Counted from the first letter of the stretch, positions 44,334 to 53,700 are shown. The stretch is DNA of 64,000 nucleotides from Rickettsiales bacterium (GCA_025464625.1 JAOAUZ010000002.1:1-64000); one strand, 5' to 3'. The notes: generated by a model from the sequence alone, not told the origin. Translations and numbers: made by a program.

Positions 44334-44972
44334 ATGCCCCAATTACCACTGCCACTTACATTTCCCGAAATATTTTCTGCGGATATTTTTTTTGTTTCAC
44401 AGTGTAATAAAGAGGCTTATGAAACTGTTCTTTCCACAGAAAAATGGCGGGGGCATGCGCTATATCTTTATGGAGAAAAATTTTCTGGAAAAAGCCACCT
44501 CGCGTATATCTTTGCACAAAAGAACAATGCAGTAATTATTTCCGCGCAAGAGATAAATCCAGCCTCTATAAATAGTAATTGTGTAGTTGAAAATATCGAA
44601 AATTGTTCAGATGAACGTGCATTACTTCATTTATTCAACCACTGCAAAGATATAGGTGTAAAACTACTTATGACATCTGCGCTACTGCCCAATTCCTTGC
44701 CATTTTCCCTGCCTGATATAACCTCACGTCTTCGTGCCTGCCAAATTGCTACCATCCACCCACCAGACGATGCGATAATCACAAGCGTAATGCGTAAACA
44801 ATTCTCAGATAGGCAGCTGTTGGTTGATGATGAAGTTATTTCCTATATTGTTTCTCGTATGGAACGAACGTTAGCTAATGTAAAAACGCTGGTAGAAAAA
44901 CTAGATGCAGAAGCACTTCTTCAGAAAAAAAATATTACTGTCCCTTTTGTAAAACAGATTCTCGGCTATTAG
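44334..44972 (+). CDS. hdaA: DnaA-like replication regulator HdaA
   Basis: The 212-residue protein resembles the AAA+ part of DnaA and lacks the DNA-binding domain IV. LPLPLTFPEIFSADIFFVS carries the N-terminal clamp-binding-type motif (QLPLPL). Walker A is GEKFSGKSH, and LKSRL-type sensor sequence appears as ITSRLRAC. A lid domain with VKTLVEKLDAEAL follows. Alphaproteobacterial HdaA, with the sliding clamp, stimulates DnaA-ATP hydrolysis and prevents over-initiation. The third gene of the operon, its stop overlaps the convergent glnD stop by 4 bp. Confidence 0.85.
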   Translation: MPQLPLPLTFPEIFSADIFFVSQCNKEAYETVLSTEKWRGHALYLYGEKFSGKSHLAYIFAQKNNAVIISAQEINPASINSNCVVENIENCSDERALLHLFNHCKDIGVKLLMTSALLPNSLPFSLPDITSRLRACQIATIHPPDDAIITSVMRKQFSDRQLLVDDEVISYIVSRMERTLANVKTLVEKLDAEALLQKKNITVPFVKQILGY

Positions 44973-47686
44973 ACATTCATCACAGAAAGCAATTTTTCCT
45001 GTATCTGTTTTATCTTATTATCGTGTAGAATTTTCATCCCAAAATTATCTTTTACATAAAACACGTCAGCGACCTGTGTTCCATAGGTTGAAATATGCGC
45101 GGTAACTATAGAAAGTCCCATCTCAGCAATTGAGCGCGTTACATCGTGTAACAATCCAGCACGATCCCGACCAGTAAACTCTATAACGCTGTGGATATTA
45201 CTTGCTTCATTATCAATTAAAACTTGCCCCAATAGCGGAACAGCTTTAGTGCGTGAACGTAAGTAGGGCGATGAACGTTTAGAAAACGCCTGAGCAATAT
45301 CAAGTTCACCAGTTAATACTTGTTCAATATAAACTGACATTTTAGCAAGTTTATCCGAACGATCAAACACCTCTCCATTTAAATCCTGCAACTGGAAAAC
45401 TTCTACAGCAATATCATTTTTAAGGGTGAATATTTTGGCGTTTATAATGTTTGCACCAGCAAGCGACATAGCGCCAGCAACCATAGAAAATAACCCGTGC
45501 TTATCTGATGTACAAACTGTTATTTCGGTTATGGAACGTTCGTAATTATGCTGCGTATCAAGCAAAATTGGCTGCACCATATTCTCTGCCTGACGTACCA
45601 TACGCGCTATAACAGCATGACGTGCTGGCTCTACACTCGCCCAGAAACTGGAGTTCCCCAGTTCAAGATAGTTCGCAACATCACGTTCACTCCACCCAAT
45701 CAAAAATTTATGTAAATCTTCCTGAAAATGGCTGGCTTGATGCTGCTTTAACTCAACCTTTCCTGTCCCCATACACTGCTCTGCACGGCTATATAATTCA
45801 CGGAGCAAAACACCTTTCCACGCATTCCACGCAACAGGGCTTACTGCGCGAATATCAGCAACAGTAAGCACTAACAAAAGTTTAAGTCGCTCAGGAGATT
45901 GAACATTTGCTACAAAATCCTGAATTGTTTTTGGGTCATTAAAATCACGCTTGGTGGCAACATTAGAAAATAACAAATGATTACGCACCAACCAACCGAC
46001 AGTCTGAACTTCGTCTTTGGAAAAACCAAGTCTTTCAGCAAATCTTTCGCCTACTTTTTCACCAAGCGCAGAATGATCTCCACCTCTTCCCTTAGCAATA
46101 TCATGGCAAAATAACGCAACATAAAGCACTCGCCGCAAACGAATACGGTGAATTATATCGCTTGCTAAAGGCAGCTCATCTTTCATTTTTCCATTTTCGA
46201 TTGCGTGCAAAATACCGATTGCCACCAACGTATGCTCATCAACGGTGTACACATGATACATATTGAATTGGGTTTGCCCTATTACCCTTCCAAAATCACG
46301 AATAAAACGCCCTAAAACTCCCGCATCACTCATACGTCGCAAAGTATGTTCCGCTCCATTTTCTGACAGTAATATCTCTAGGAATAAGGAATTTGCCTTC
46401 GGGTCATTTTGCAGTGTATGATCTATGCGGTGTAAATTGTGCGAAATTAATTGCAACGCATGCGGGTGAATTTGCAGTTCATGTAGCTGTGCTATACGAA
46501 ATAGCTCAATCATCATGATTGGTGATTTTTCAAAAATATTTTCACTACGAACATTGAGTCTTTCACCGTCAATCTTAAACCCACCTAGATTCCATGGCAT
46601 ATACCACAAACTTGCGAGCGAACGGCGTGGCTTGCGTTTTTTACTTTCCTCAAGCAATGCGCAAAAAACACCTGTGCTACTTCCAATAGTACGCACCGCG
46701 GCAAAATATCTACGCATGAAGCGTTCGATAGAACGATTGATTGAAGGATGGGAGAATCCCATAGCCACCGCCAGTTTATGCTGATAATCGAAAGTTAAAC
46801 GTTCCTCTGGTCGTTCCGCTATATAATGCAGATGTGCGCGCACACGACATAGAAAAATTCTTGCTTGTTCAAAAGCTTTATATTCATCACGGCTTACTAA
46901 CCCACGCCCTACCAATTCCATGTTGCTCGATAATGAATAAGCTGCCCGCGCTAACCACCACAGCGTATGCGCATCACGCAATCCGCCTTTTCCCTCTTTA
47001 ACGTTTGGCTCGAGCATGTAGCGGGAATCACCAAAGCGTAAATGTCTCTGGTCACGTTCTGCGAGCTTCGCTTCAATAAACTCCGAAATCTTCCCCTGAA
47101 TAATTTCGTTATTAAATCGAATGCGGAATGATGCAAATAATTCTTTATCACCAGCAACTGGGCGGGCATCAAGCAAATTAGTACGAATAGTTATATCAGA
47201 TTTTGCTAATTCCAATGCTTCATTAATGGTGCGGTGAGCTTGTCCAACCTTAAATCCCAAATCCCATAATATATAGAGCAATGATTCAACAACTAGCGTT
47301 GCTCGCACTTCATCTACAGGATCATAAAGGAATAAAAGATCGATGTCGGAATATGGAAACATCTCGCCACGACCATATCCACCAACGGCGACAATAGAAA
47401 TTTTGTCACTGGATTTAGCCACTTCAGAATATAATGTCGCAAGGAGCGTATCGATTAATTTAGTATGGTGAGCAAGTAGCGAAACCACTTTCCCATTGGC
47501 AAGAAATTCTGCCTTTAATATAGTTCTGTTTCCAGCAAGCCAGTTACGACAAATCTCAAGTGTTTTAAGTTTATTATCTGTAAATTTCTTATCGACAACG
47601 GCAAGCTGTTCAGCAAGCGATGGTGGCTTGGAACTTGCATGCACTACAGGATTTCGGAAAATATTTTTTTTCATAAGGCTCGCCAT
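44969..47686 (-). CDS. glnD: Bifunctional [protein-PII] uridylyltransferase/uridylyl-removing enzyme
   Basis: The ~905-residue protein has the GlnD plan. The nucleotidyltransferase has AVGGYGRGEMFPYSDIDLLFL. A GlnD-type middle domain includes KEGKGGLRDAHTLWW. An HD domain follows with FCHDIAKGRGGDHS, and two C-terminal ACT domains (TVCTSDKHGLFSMVAGAMS and IEFTGRDRAGLLHDVTRSI). It senses glutamine and modifies PII proteins. ATG 47686 with AAGGG just upstream is preferred; TTG 47713 and ATG 47674 are alternatives. It stands divergent from rsmI. Confidence 0.96.
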   Translation of the reverse strand: MASLMKKNIFRNPVVHASSKPPSLAEQLAVVDKKFTDNKLKTLEICRNWLAGNRTILKAEFLANGKVVSLLAHHTKLIDTLLATLYSEVAKSSDKISIVAVGGYGRGEMFPYSDIDLLFLYDPVDEVRATLVVESLLYILWDLGFKVGQAHRTINEALELAKSDITIRTNLLDARPVAGDKELFASFRIRFNNEIIQGKISEFIEAKLAERDQRHLRFGDSRYMLEPNVKEGKGGLRDAHTLWWLARAAYSLSSNMELVGRGLVSRDEYKAFEQARIFLCRVRAHLHYIAERPEERLTFDYQHKLAVAMGFSHPSINRSIERFMRRYFAAVRTIGSSTGVFCALLEESKKRKPRRSLASLWYMPWNLGGFKIDGERLNVRSENIFEKSPIMMIELFRIAQLHELQIHPHALQLISHNLHRIDHTLQNDPKANSLFLEILLSENGAEHTLRRMSDAGVLGRFIRDFGRVIGQTQFNMYHVYTVDEHTLVAIGILHAIENGKMKDELPLASDIIHRIRLRRVLYVALFCHDIAKGRGGDHSALGEKVGERFAERLGFSKDEVQTVGWLVRNHLLFSNVATKRDFNDPKTIQDFVANVQSPERLKLLLVLTVADIRAVSPVAWNAWKGVLLRELYSRAEQCMGTGKVELKQHQASHFQEDLHKFLIGWSERDVANYLELGNSSFWASVEPARHAVIARMVRQAENMVQPILLDTQHNYERSITEITVCTSDKHGLFSMVAGAMSLAGANIINAKIFTLKNDIAVEVFQLQDLNGEVFDRSDKLAKMSVYIEQVLTGELDIAQAFSKRSSPYLRSRTKAVPLLGQVLIDNEASNIHSVIEFTGRDRAGLLHDVTRSIAEMGLSIVTAHISTYGTQVADVFYVKDNFGMKILHDNKIKQIQEKLLSVMNV

Positions 47687-47779
47687 TTTACCCTTATTAA
47701 GGTTAACTACCAATAGTTATTTATTGCCATATTGTGGTTAAATAGTGCATTGTAGAATAAAATATTGTGAGAAAACAAA

Positions 47780-48637
47780 GTGGAAGAACGCTCTAATCAA
47801 ATAAACCCCGTGGGGCTGTATATAGTCTCAACACCAATCGGGAACTTATCTGATATCACCCTGCGTGCGCTGGATATACTGAAACTCGTAGATTTAATTG
47901 TATGCGAAGATACGCGTGTGAGTGGAGTTCTTCTCGCTCATTATGGTATAAAAAAACCGCTACTGTCCTATAACGACCATAATGCCGATGAAAGGCGACC
48001 AGAGATTTTTGCTGCTATAAATTCTGGAAAACGCGTTGCTCTTATTTCTGATGCTGGAACACCGCTTGTTTCTGACCCTGGTTATAAGCTAGTGAGGGAA
48101 GCATTGGAACAGAATATTTATGTAACTGCAATCCCTGGTGCTTCTAGCGTCACAACGGCTCTTTGTTTATCTGGGCTTCCCAGCGATAGCTTCTATTTTG
48201 GCGGTTTTTTGCCAGCTAAAACTGAAGCACTTAAAAAACATATAGCAAGCCTTGCAGCAATCCCTGCAACACTCATATTTTTTGAATCCGCCCGCAGACT
48301 CGAAGAATCTCTTGTGGCACTGCGTGATGGCTTGTCCGACAGGCAAGCGGCAATAGTGCGTGAAATAACAAAGCTTTATGAGGAAAGTAGACGCGGAAAA
48401 TTGTCAGAACTACTGGAAAACATACAGGAAAATGGTGCGCCAAAAGGTGAAATTGTAATTGTTATCGCTCCACCACAAGAAACTGAAATGTTGGAAAATC
48501 AAAATGTTGAGGAACGATTGATGTTATTATTAAAATCACATTCAGTTAAGGAAGCTGCTGCTATAATAGCCGAGCAAACTAGTCGCTCACGCAAGGAAAT
48601 TTATGGTTTAGCCCTTAAAATTCAAACAAAAACTTAG
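47780..48637 (+). CDS. rsmI: 16S rRNA (cytidine1402-2'-O)-methyltransferase
   Basis: The 285-residue tetrapyrrole-methylase-fold enzyme shows IVSTPIGNLSDITLRALDIL, VCEDTRVSGVLLAHYGI, LISDAGTPLVSDPGYKLV, AIPGASSVTTALCLSGLP and FFESARRLEESL. Together these identify RsmI. It 2'-O-methylates C1402 in the decoding centre of 16S rRNA. GTG start within a weak context. The usual partner yraN is not downstream here; the next gene is a carrier 110 bp away. Confidence 0.95.
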   Translation: MEERSNQINPVGLYIVSTPIGNLSDITLRALDILKLVDLIVCEDTRVSGVLLAHYGIKKPLLSYNDHNADERRPEIFAAINSGKRVALISDAGTPLVSDPGYKLVREALEQNIYVTAIPGASSVTTALCLSGLPSDSFYFGGFLPAKTEALKKHIASLAAIPATLIFFESARRLEESLVALRDGLSDRQAAIVREITKLYEESRRGKLSELLENIQENGAPKGEIVIVIAPPQETEMLENQNVEERLMLLLKSHSVKEAAAIIAEQTSRSRKEIYGLALKIQTKT

Positions 48638-48747
48638 ATTTTATAGAATTGTTAAAGCTTTTTGCTGGTGTTTTGCGGATTTTCGGCTTAAATGCTACTT
48701 CTTTAAAAAGATAAAGATATAAAATATAGAAACAACGGGAAGTCATT

Positions 48748-50190
48748 ATGAACGCCACTATTGCGCCTAAAATTTCTAAAAGCCCTACAAAAAAATCTAA
48801 AGCAAAACCGTTTTATAAATCTCTCCTGATACAGGTTCTTTTTGCTATATTCGTAGGGATTGCTTTTGGTGCTGCCTATCCTAGCGTTCAAACTATCAAG
48901 GCTGGTTTACCCAACGCTGGGCAAGAAATCCCAGAAACATGCTATACTGCTTTTGATGCAGCGGGAAAATGCCTTCCCAATCTTGCAGAAAAAATGAAAC
49001 CACTTGGTGATGCTTTCATAAATCTGATAAAAATGCTAATTGCTCCAATCATTTTCTGCACCATAGTCAGCGGTATTGCAGGAATGGGCGATGTAAAACA
49101 AGTTGGGCGTGTAGGTGCGAAAGCCATATTGTGGTTTGAAATTATCACCACCATAGCACTGATTATCGGCTGGATAATGGTGGAACTAGTAAAACCTGGT
49201 AATGGGATGCACATTACGGCCGCTCCTGTTGCTGCTGATGTTGGGAAAAAAATTGCAAATGCCCACATGTCTAGTACGGTTGATTTTTTAATGAATATTA
49301 TTCCAAAAACTTTTGTCAGCGCATTTGCTGACGGTGAAATACTCCAAGTTCTTTTAATTGCGATATTGTTTTCTCTTGGGCTGGCAAAGCTTGGTGAAGG
49401 CGGAAAAAGAACTCATCAAATCATAGATGATTTTTCCCATGTGTTATTCAAGATGGTAGATATTGTAACAGCATTTGCGCCAATAGGTGCGTTTGGTGCA
49501 ATGTCTTATACAATTGGCAAGTTTGGTCTTGGTTCGCTTACACAGTTAGGTTCGTTACTTCTACTGTTTTATGCTACCTGCGTCATGTTTATATTTCTGA
49601 TTCTAGCACCAGTTATGCATTTTTACTGTAAGTTAAGCACCATACAATTTATAAAATATATTCGTGAAGAACTTTTTATTGTTCTAGGAACATCATCATC
49701 AGAAACAGTTCTTCCACGCATGATGGAAAAGCTTGCTGCTCTCGGTTGTGCAAAAAAGGTGGTTGGTCTTACTATTCCTGCTGGCTATTCCTTCAACCTT
49801 GATGGCTCGTCTTTATATTTCATTATGGGGGCGTTATTCGTTACTTATGCGACAGACACGCCAATTACATTCTGGCAAGAACTTACATTGCTTGGTGTTC
49901 TACTTATAACATCAAAAGGTGCAGCAGGTGTAACTGGAAGTGCGTTTTTGGTTCTGGCAGCGACACTGGCTTCTATGAACATAGTTCCACCAGAAAAATT
50001 GACAGTTGGCTTGGCGTTACTTTTTGCTATTGACCGTTTTATGTCAACTGGTCGTGCGCTTGTAAATTTAATTGGCAATGGCATTGCAACAATTGTTATT
50101 GCTAAGTGGGAAAAAGAACTGGATTACAAACTAGCTAAAGACGTTCTTACTGGCAAAAAAGAAGCCGACCTTACGGTATTGGAGAAATAA
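48748..50190 (+). CDS. Dicarboxylate/amino acid:cation symporter (DAACS family)
   Basis: The 480-residue membrane protein has eight or so helices and the two hairpin loops of GltP/DctA carriers: SSSETVLPRMMEKL (HP1, serine-rich), AGYSFNLDGSSLYFIMG (TM7, NMDGT-like) and SKGAAGVTGSAFLVLAATL (HP2), then DRFMSTGRALVNLIGN (TM8) contacting the substrate. It imports C4-dicarboxylates, glutamate or aspartate with Na+ or H+. A ~90-residue N-terminus with a periplasmic loop containing two Cys is longer than usual. The 3' end overlaps the convergent EamA gene by 20 bp. Confidence 0.93.
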   Translation: MNATIAPKISKSPTKKSKAKPFYKSLLIQVLFAIFVGIAFGAAYPSVQTIKAGLPNAGQEIPETCYTAFDAAGKCLPNLAEKMKPLGDAFINLIKMLIAPIIFCTIVSGIAGMGDVKQVGRVGAKAILWFEIITTIALIIGWIMVELVKPGNGMHITAAPVAADVGKKIANAHMSSTVDFLMNIIPKTFVSAFADGEILQVLLIAILFSLGLAKLGEGGKRTHQIIDDFSHVLFKMVDIVTAFAPIGAFGAMSYTIGKFGLGSLTQLGSLLLLFYATCVMFIFLILAPVMHFYCKLSTIQFIKYIREELFIVLGTSSSETVLPRMMEKLAALGCAKKVVGLTIPAGYSFNLDGSSLYFIMGALFVTYATDTPITFWQELTLLGVLLITSKGAAGVTGSAFLVLAATLASMNIVPPEKLTVGLALLFAIDRFMSTGRALVNLIGNGIATIVIAKWEKELDYKLAKDVLTGKKEADLTVLEK

Positions 50191-51058
50191 TCTTTTTCTT
50201 TTTAGATTCACGATGGGCGATATAAACTGCACTGGCAACTATTACCGCTGAACCAGCCAGTGTGTGTGCGTCAACTGTTTCACCAAAAAATATATAAGCC
50301 AAAGCAGCAGTAAAAATTAGCCGTGTAAAATCGAATGGTGCAAGCACCACCAGTTCGGTGCGTACAAAAGCACGCGCCATACATAGATGAGCTATCGTTG
50401 AGCATAGAGCTATAATAAAAGCCATAGAAAGCTGTGATGAATTAAATGCTTGCCAATATGGTATAGCTATAGGAATCGACCATAACAGCATGAACAATGA
50501 CATATAGAACACTATAGTTTCTGGTGATTCACTGCTAGTCAGACTTTTCACCATAACTCCAGAACCAGCCATCAATATCGACGCGCCAATGACTATCCAG
50601 CCTGCATTGCTAACACCGCTAATATCAGGACGGAGAATAATCAACATACCTATAAAACCAGTTATAACAGCTCCCCAGCGACGTATTCCAGCCTTCTCGC
50701 CGAGAAAAACTATTGCAAGGATTGTAGAAAAAATCGGTGTGATAAATGAAAGAGCCGTAGCAAGTGTAATGTTCATGATGGAAATAGAATAAAACCACAT
50801 CTCCATAGCACAAATACCAAATGTGGCACGCCAGAAATGCCCAGACATACGCTTGCTGTAAAAACGTGGTATACCACGCATCAACCATGCCGACCACACC
50901 AGCACAATTACAATGCTGCATATATGACGAAGCACAACTATTTGCGTGGAATGCAGATCAGTCGAAAGCATCCGCAAGGCAACATTCATCGCCGACAGAC
51001 AGAACATTGCCACAAGCATATATAAAATCGCGCACTGATTTTTGGAAATATTGAGCAT
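50171..51058 (-). CDS. EamA/DMT-family transporter
   Basis: The 295-residue protein has ten predicted helices in two EamA repeats. The first carries MFCLSAMNVALRML and ALSFITPIFSTILAIVFLGEK with the Gly-Glu-Lys turn. The second carries APFDFTRLIFTAALAYIFFGE. The 20-residue C-terminal tail is basic. Family members export metabolites such as S-adenosylmethionine or amino acids. The substrate is not evident. Divergent from the 210-residue/MuF toxin genes, it marks the left border of the toxin locus. Confidence 0.88.
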   Translation of the reverse strand: MLNISKNQCAILYMLVAMFCLSAMNVALRMLSTDLHSTQIVVLRHICSIVIVLVWSAWLMRGIPRFYSKRMSGHFWRATFGICAMEMWFYSISIMNITLATALSFITPIFSTILAIVFLGEKAGIRRWGAVITGFIGMLIILRPDISGVSNAGWIVIGASILMAGSGVMVKSLTSSESPETIVFYMSLFMLLWSIPIAIPYWQAFNSSQLSMAFIIALCSTIAHLCMARAFVRTELVVLAPFDFTRLIFTAALAYIFFGETVDAHTLAGSAVIVASAVYIAHRESKKKKIISPIP

Positions 51059-51162
51059 GGCTTAAACTAGCAAGATAGCCTGCTCAGGCAATCAAATTCC
51101 TGAAAATACTAACTTCCGTGACAACATATTCTCATTTTATCTTTCGTGGGTAAGGAGAACAT

Positions 51163-51795
51163 ATGGGTTATTGGTACGCATATACGGGAGAAAGCCTAAT
51201 TGCAGGGCGCGGGCGCATGATTCAGCATGTAGTGGCGGATAATTCTGCGCTTGAAGATTTTATTGCCACCGCTGCTGAAAGTTACGCTCTCTATTCAAGA
51301 ATTATGAGTGGCGTTTCCAAAGAAACCTATAGTGCGGCATTTATTGCAGCACTTGCCATGCGAGAATTTGGTGAAAAAACTACACCAGAAAATTTTTCCT
51401 CACTACGGCAAATATATAATTTGTTTGAAGGATTGGATATAGAGCAAGTTGCTGTCAATTTCCTAAATGGCAGAATAGTAAGTGGCTATAAAACAGAAAA
51501 CCTTGCCGAACGAATTATAGATGGTTTTTCCAGTGGTGAATTATTATTTTTACCGCGTGATTCTGTGAAGTTAAATTCGCCAGAAATTATCAATAAGCTG
51601 GTTGGAATTATTGCATTCTTACTTACAAAATCGGAAATTGAGCGCAAAGCCTTTTCTGATTACCTGCGACGTGGAACACCCCCAATTCCTGATTCACATT
51701 CTTACACAAAAATTGCTAATATTCGTCCTGTTTTAGCTAGTTTTGCTAAGAAAATCCGCGAAGAAAAAATCCTACAACAAAAGGGATATGTATGA
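51163..51795 (+). CDS. Unknown protein translationally coupled to the MuF-toxin gene
   Basis: The 210-residue protein has no signal peptide and looks mostly helical (NSALEDFIATAAESYALYSRI, TYSAAFIAALAMREFG, PEIINKLVGIIAFLLTKSEIER). A basic C-terminus carries KKIREEKILQQKGYV. I recognise no family. AAGGAG precedes the ATG and the stop overlaps the MuF gene start by 4 bp (ATGA), so its product is made together with the MuF protein. In phages the gene before muF usually encodes the portal; this protein is far too short for a portal and shows none of its patterns. An adaptor or chaperone for the toxin is a possibility only. Confidence 0.75.
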   Translation: MGYWYAYTGESLIAGRGRMIQHVVADNSALEDFIATAAESYALYSRIMSGVSKETYSAAFIAALAMREFGEKTTPENFSSLRQIYNLFEGLDIEQVAVNFLNGRIVSGYKTENLAERIIDGFSSGELLFLPRDSVKLNSPEIINKLVGIIAFLLTKSEIERKAFSDYLRRGTPPIPDSHSYTKIANIRPVLASFAKKIREEKILQQKGYV

Positions 51796-52742
51796 AACAT
51801 TCCCCCACTGAATACAAAACGATATTAATTCCACCAGATGAACAATCAAAGCTCATTGCAGAGGCAATGAAAGATGCTAGGCGTATCACCAAACTTGCTA
51901 TAGACAAGCATTGGCAAGCGTTCTTATCACAAATACGCGATAAAGTGGGTGTAGAAAATATCGCAATGGATGAGCCATATCTCAAATTTGAGATTGTAAA
52001 AAACACACTCGAATATCTGAAAAAATTGGAAAACACAGAGTATCGTTTTACCATTCTCCCGCAGGTTGAAAGAGGCGATTTCGTTATGAGCCTAAATGCC
52101 GTAGAAAATCGTCATGTCATCAATGTAAATCAAAGCATGGATGAACACCGCCAGCAAGAATTTGGTGTTAAAAAATATGTCTGGCGGACGGCGATGGATG
52201 ATCGCGTGCGCCCTTCTCACGCTGCCAATGAAGGCAAAGTTTTTGAGTGGAAAGATGGTGACGGACCAGGCACAGAAGAAAATTGCCGTTGCTCGGCAGA
52301 GCCATTTCCTGAATATTCAGGTGCTGATGACCCACCGATAATACCTGTCTATCCACTAGAAACATTACTGGCAATATATGTTGGTTTAACAAGCCCCATC
52401 GCCCGCCAAATCGGCAGAGAACTTCTTGATGTATTTACGGATGATAAGCCATCTGCGCCAGCACCAGAAACACAAAAGCCTGAAGCACCTCTTGAAAAAC
52501 CTAGTTTAAATGACACTAAAACTTGGTCTAAACCACCAAAAGATGGGAAGTATAATGAAGGTGTTCCATCAAGAACTAAACCAATGGATAGAGGAGAGAA
52601 AAGTTTATATGATGAAAAAGGTGGTGAATGGCGTTATGCTCCTGAAGATAAATATCATAATGAGCATTGGGATTACAAACCACCTGGTAAAGGCGAAGCA
52701 TGGGAAAATGTGCCTATTGACAATAAACCTCCAGTAAAATAA
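51792..52742 (+). CDS. Short phage MuF-type head protein with C-terminal toxin-like domain
   Basis: The 316-residue protein has a helical N-terminus (1-100), then the conserved MuF block: HRQQEFGVKKYVWRTAMDDRVRPSHAANEG (split about 119-148), FEWKDGDGPG and the hallmark NCRC at 164-167. A hydrophobic stretch (184-208, VYPLETLLAIYVGL) and a Pro-rich linker (217-238) follow. The last ~76 residues look like a separate small domain with GGEWRYAPEDKYHNEHWDY (H292-W293-D294) and PGKG-WENV. HWD/PGG-style tips resemble polymorphic nuclease toxins (type 37-like), but that naming is from memory. MuF-linked polymorphic toxins are known from temperate phages; here no portal, terminase or capsid gene accompanies it. 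Confidence 0.8.
   Translation: MKHSPTEYKTILIPPDEQSKLIAEAMKDARRITKLAIDKHWQAFLSQIRDKVGVENIAMDEPYLKFEIVKNTLEYLKKLENTEYRFTILPQVERGDFVMSLNAVENRHVINVNQSMDEHRQQEFGVKKYVWRTAMDDRVRPSHAANEGKVFEWKDGDGPGTEENCRCSAEPFPEYSGADDPPIIPVYPLETLLAIYVGLTSPIARQIGRELLDVFTDDKPSAPAPETQKPEAPLEKPSLNDTKTWSKPPKDGKYNEGVPSRTKPMDRGEKSLYDEKGGEWRYAPEDKYHNEHWDYKPPGKGEAWENVPIDNKPPVK
52411..52485 (+). repeat. MuF linker repeat, copy inside the intact gene
   Basis: This 75-bp stretch (TCGGCA through the linker encoding LLDVFTDDKPSAPAPET) recurs at 53125-53199 with about ten differences. It encodes the junction between the MuF domain and the toxin tip, the place where polymorphic toxins exchange tips by recombination. Confidence 0.8.
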
Positions 52743-52754
52743 CAGGCAGTAATT

Positions 52755-53084
52755 ATGTTAAGAGTCAAGTATATAGAAAATTTTATAAATAGTCAGCCGT
52801 TTGTAGTTATTGTATCTGATAGATACGGATTTCAGAAAGCTCATGATTATTTCAGCAAGCAAAATGGAGCATATTTGTGCGACCAGCGCATAACTAATTA
52901 TTGTGAAGTTGCTCCATTAAACCCAGAGGGATTATACCTAAATGCTGGAGAGTGTGTAGCAATCGCAAATATTTTTAAGACCCTGATAGATAATGATGTG
53001 CCTAAGCATGATTATCTTGATATTATGGCGTTACCAAAAATAGAAATTATTATCTCTTATTTAGAATACACTGATTTGTTTTAG
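52755..53084 (+). CDS. Putative immunity protein for the MuF toxin
   Basis: The 109-residue soluble protein of no recognised family lies 12 bp after the toxin stop codon. It has mixed strand/helix pattern (VKYIENFINSQPFVVIVSD, NAGECVAIANIFKTLIDNDV, IEIIISYLEYTDLF) and three Cys. Size, position directly behind a toxin tip, and lack of family fit an immunity gene. This function is inferred from the layout, not from similarity. A 40-bp gap follows before the repeated linker begins. Confidence 0.6.
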   Translation: MLRVKYIENFINSQPFVVIVSDRYGFQKAHDYFSKQNGAYLCDQRITNYCEVAPLNPEGLYLNAGECVAIANIFKTLIDNDVPKHDYLDIMALPKIEIIISYLEYTDLF

Positions 53085-53124
53085 CGGAAAGTTCAACCTA
53101 AATTCATAAGAAAGTTGTCACTGT

Positions 53125-53199
53125 TCGGCAAATAATTGCTTGATGTATTTACGGATGATAAGCCAAGTGCGCCAGCACCAGAAACACCAAAGCCTGAAG
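53125..53199 (+). repeat. MuF linker repeat, second copy
   Basis: This copy corresponds to 52411-52485. Upstream of it the homology stops at TCGGCA, so the MuF domain itself is not duplicated. It fuses in frame to a different toxin tip. Confidence 0.8.
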
Positions 53200-53498
53200 T
53201 TCCTGCGGAAAAGCCTAAAGAACCAAAGGATATATTGAACCCAAATGGCAATCCTATTGGTCAACAAGGGAAAAGACCCGAAATACGCATAGAAAAAGGT
53301 GGTGATAAAGCAGCAAAAGAGCTATACGATAAACTGAGTAAAGGTGGAAAACCAGATACCCCTCCACGCTATCAAGGCGAGGGTACGAGACTTCCGAATG
53401 GTGACTGGGTAGGGTATAGACTAGAATCAAGAAGTGGCTCTCCAACAGTAGATGTAAACATTGATGGAGTTACTTTTGATAAAATTCACTTTCCATAA
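53136..53498 (+). pseudogene. Orphan toxin tip with MuF linker but without MuF domain or proper start
   Basis: The 120-residue frame opens with LDVFTDDKPSAPAPETPKPE, the same linker as the MuF protein, then carries an unrelated C-terminal domain. That domain has GGDKAAKELYDKLSKGG, RLPNGDWVGYRLESRSGSPT and VDVNIDGVTFDKIHF. The LPxG-V-xR-xSxSGxPT-DV-KIHF pattern looks to me like a tip seen on other polymorphic toxins; I do not assert a family name. The only possible start is a TTG without ribosome binding site, so it is probably silent unless recombined onto the MuF gene. An intact immunity-type gene follows 16 bp later. Confidence 0.75.
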
Positions 53499-53514
53499 TC
53501 TTAGGAGAAACATT

Positions 53515-53694
53515 ATGACAACAGATAATACAAAACATAAAGATCCTGATGGAACTTTAACAAGCGATGGACTTGCTGTGTTAATTGTAGATGGTCTTTT
53601 AGATGCGGGACTAATAAAAAGTGAACATTTTGAAGAAGCGGTTAAAATAGCTACGCTTGAAATAGAAATTCGCAAACATGCAGGTGATTATTAG
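53515..53694 (+). CDS. Putative immunity protein of the orphan toxin tip (59 residues)
   Basis: ATG 53515 is preceded by TTAGGAGAAAC, a strong ribosome binding site; the longer frame from 53461 overlaps the toxin tip and is rejected. The small acidic protein reads DPDGTLTSDGLAVLIVDGLL, then DAGLIKSEHFEEAVKIATLE, a compact helical pattern. I have seen similar small partners next to phage-linked toxins but cannot name a family. Keeping a good start while the toxin has none suggests protection against sibling toxins carrying this tip. Confidence 0.65.
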   Translation: MTTDNTKHKDPDGTLTSDGLAVLIVDGLLDAGLIKSEHFEEAVKIATLEIEIRKHAGDY

Positions 53695-53700
53695 TAAAAT

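Noticed and set aside
44334-44972. DnaA initiator itself
   Set aside because: The protein is 212 residues, lacks domain IV and has the N-terminal clamp-binding-type motif, so it fits HdaA and not DnaA.
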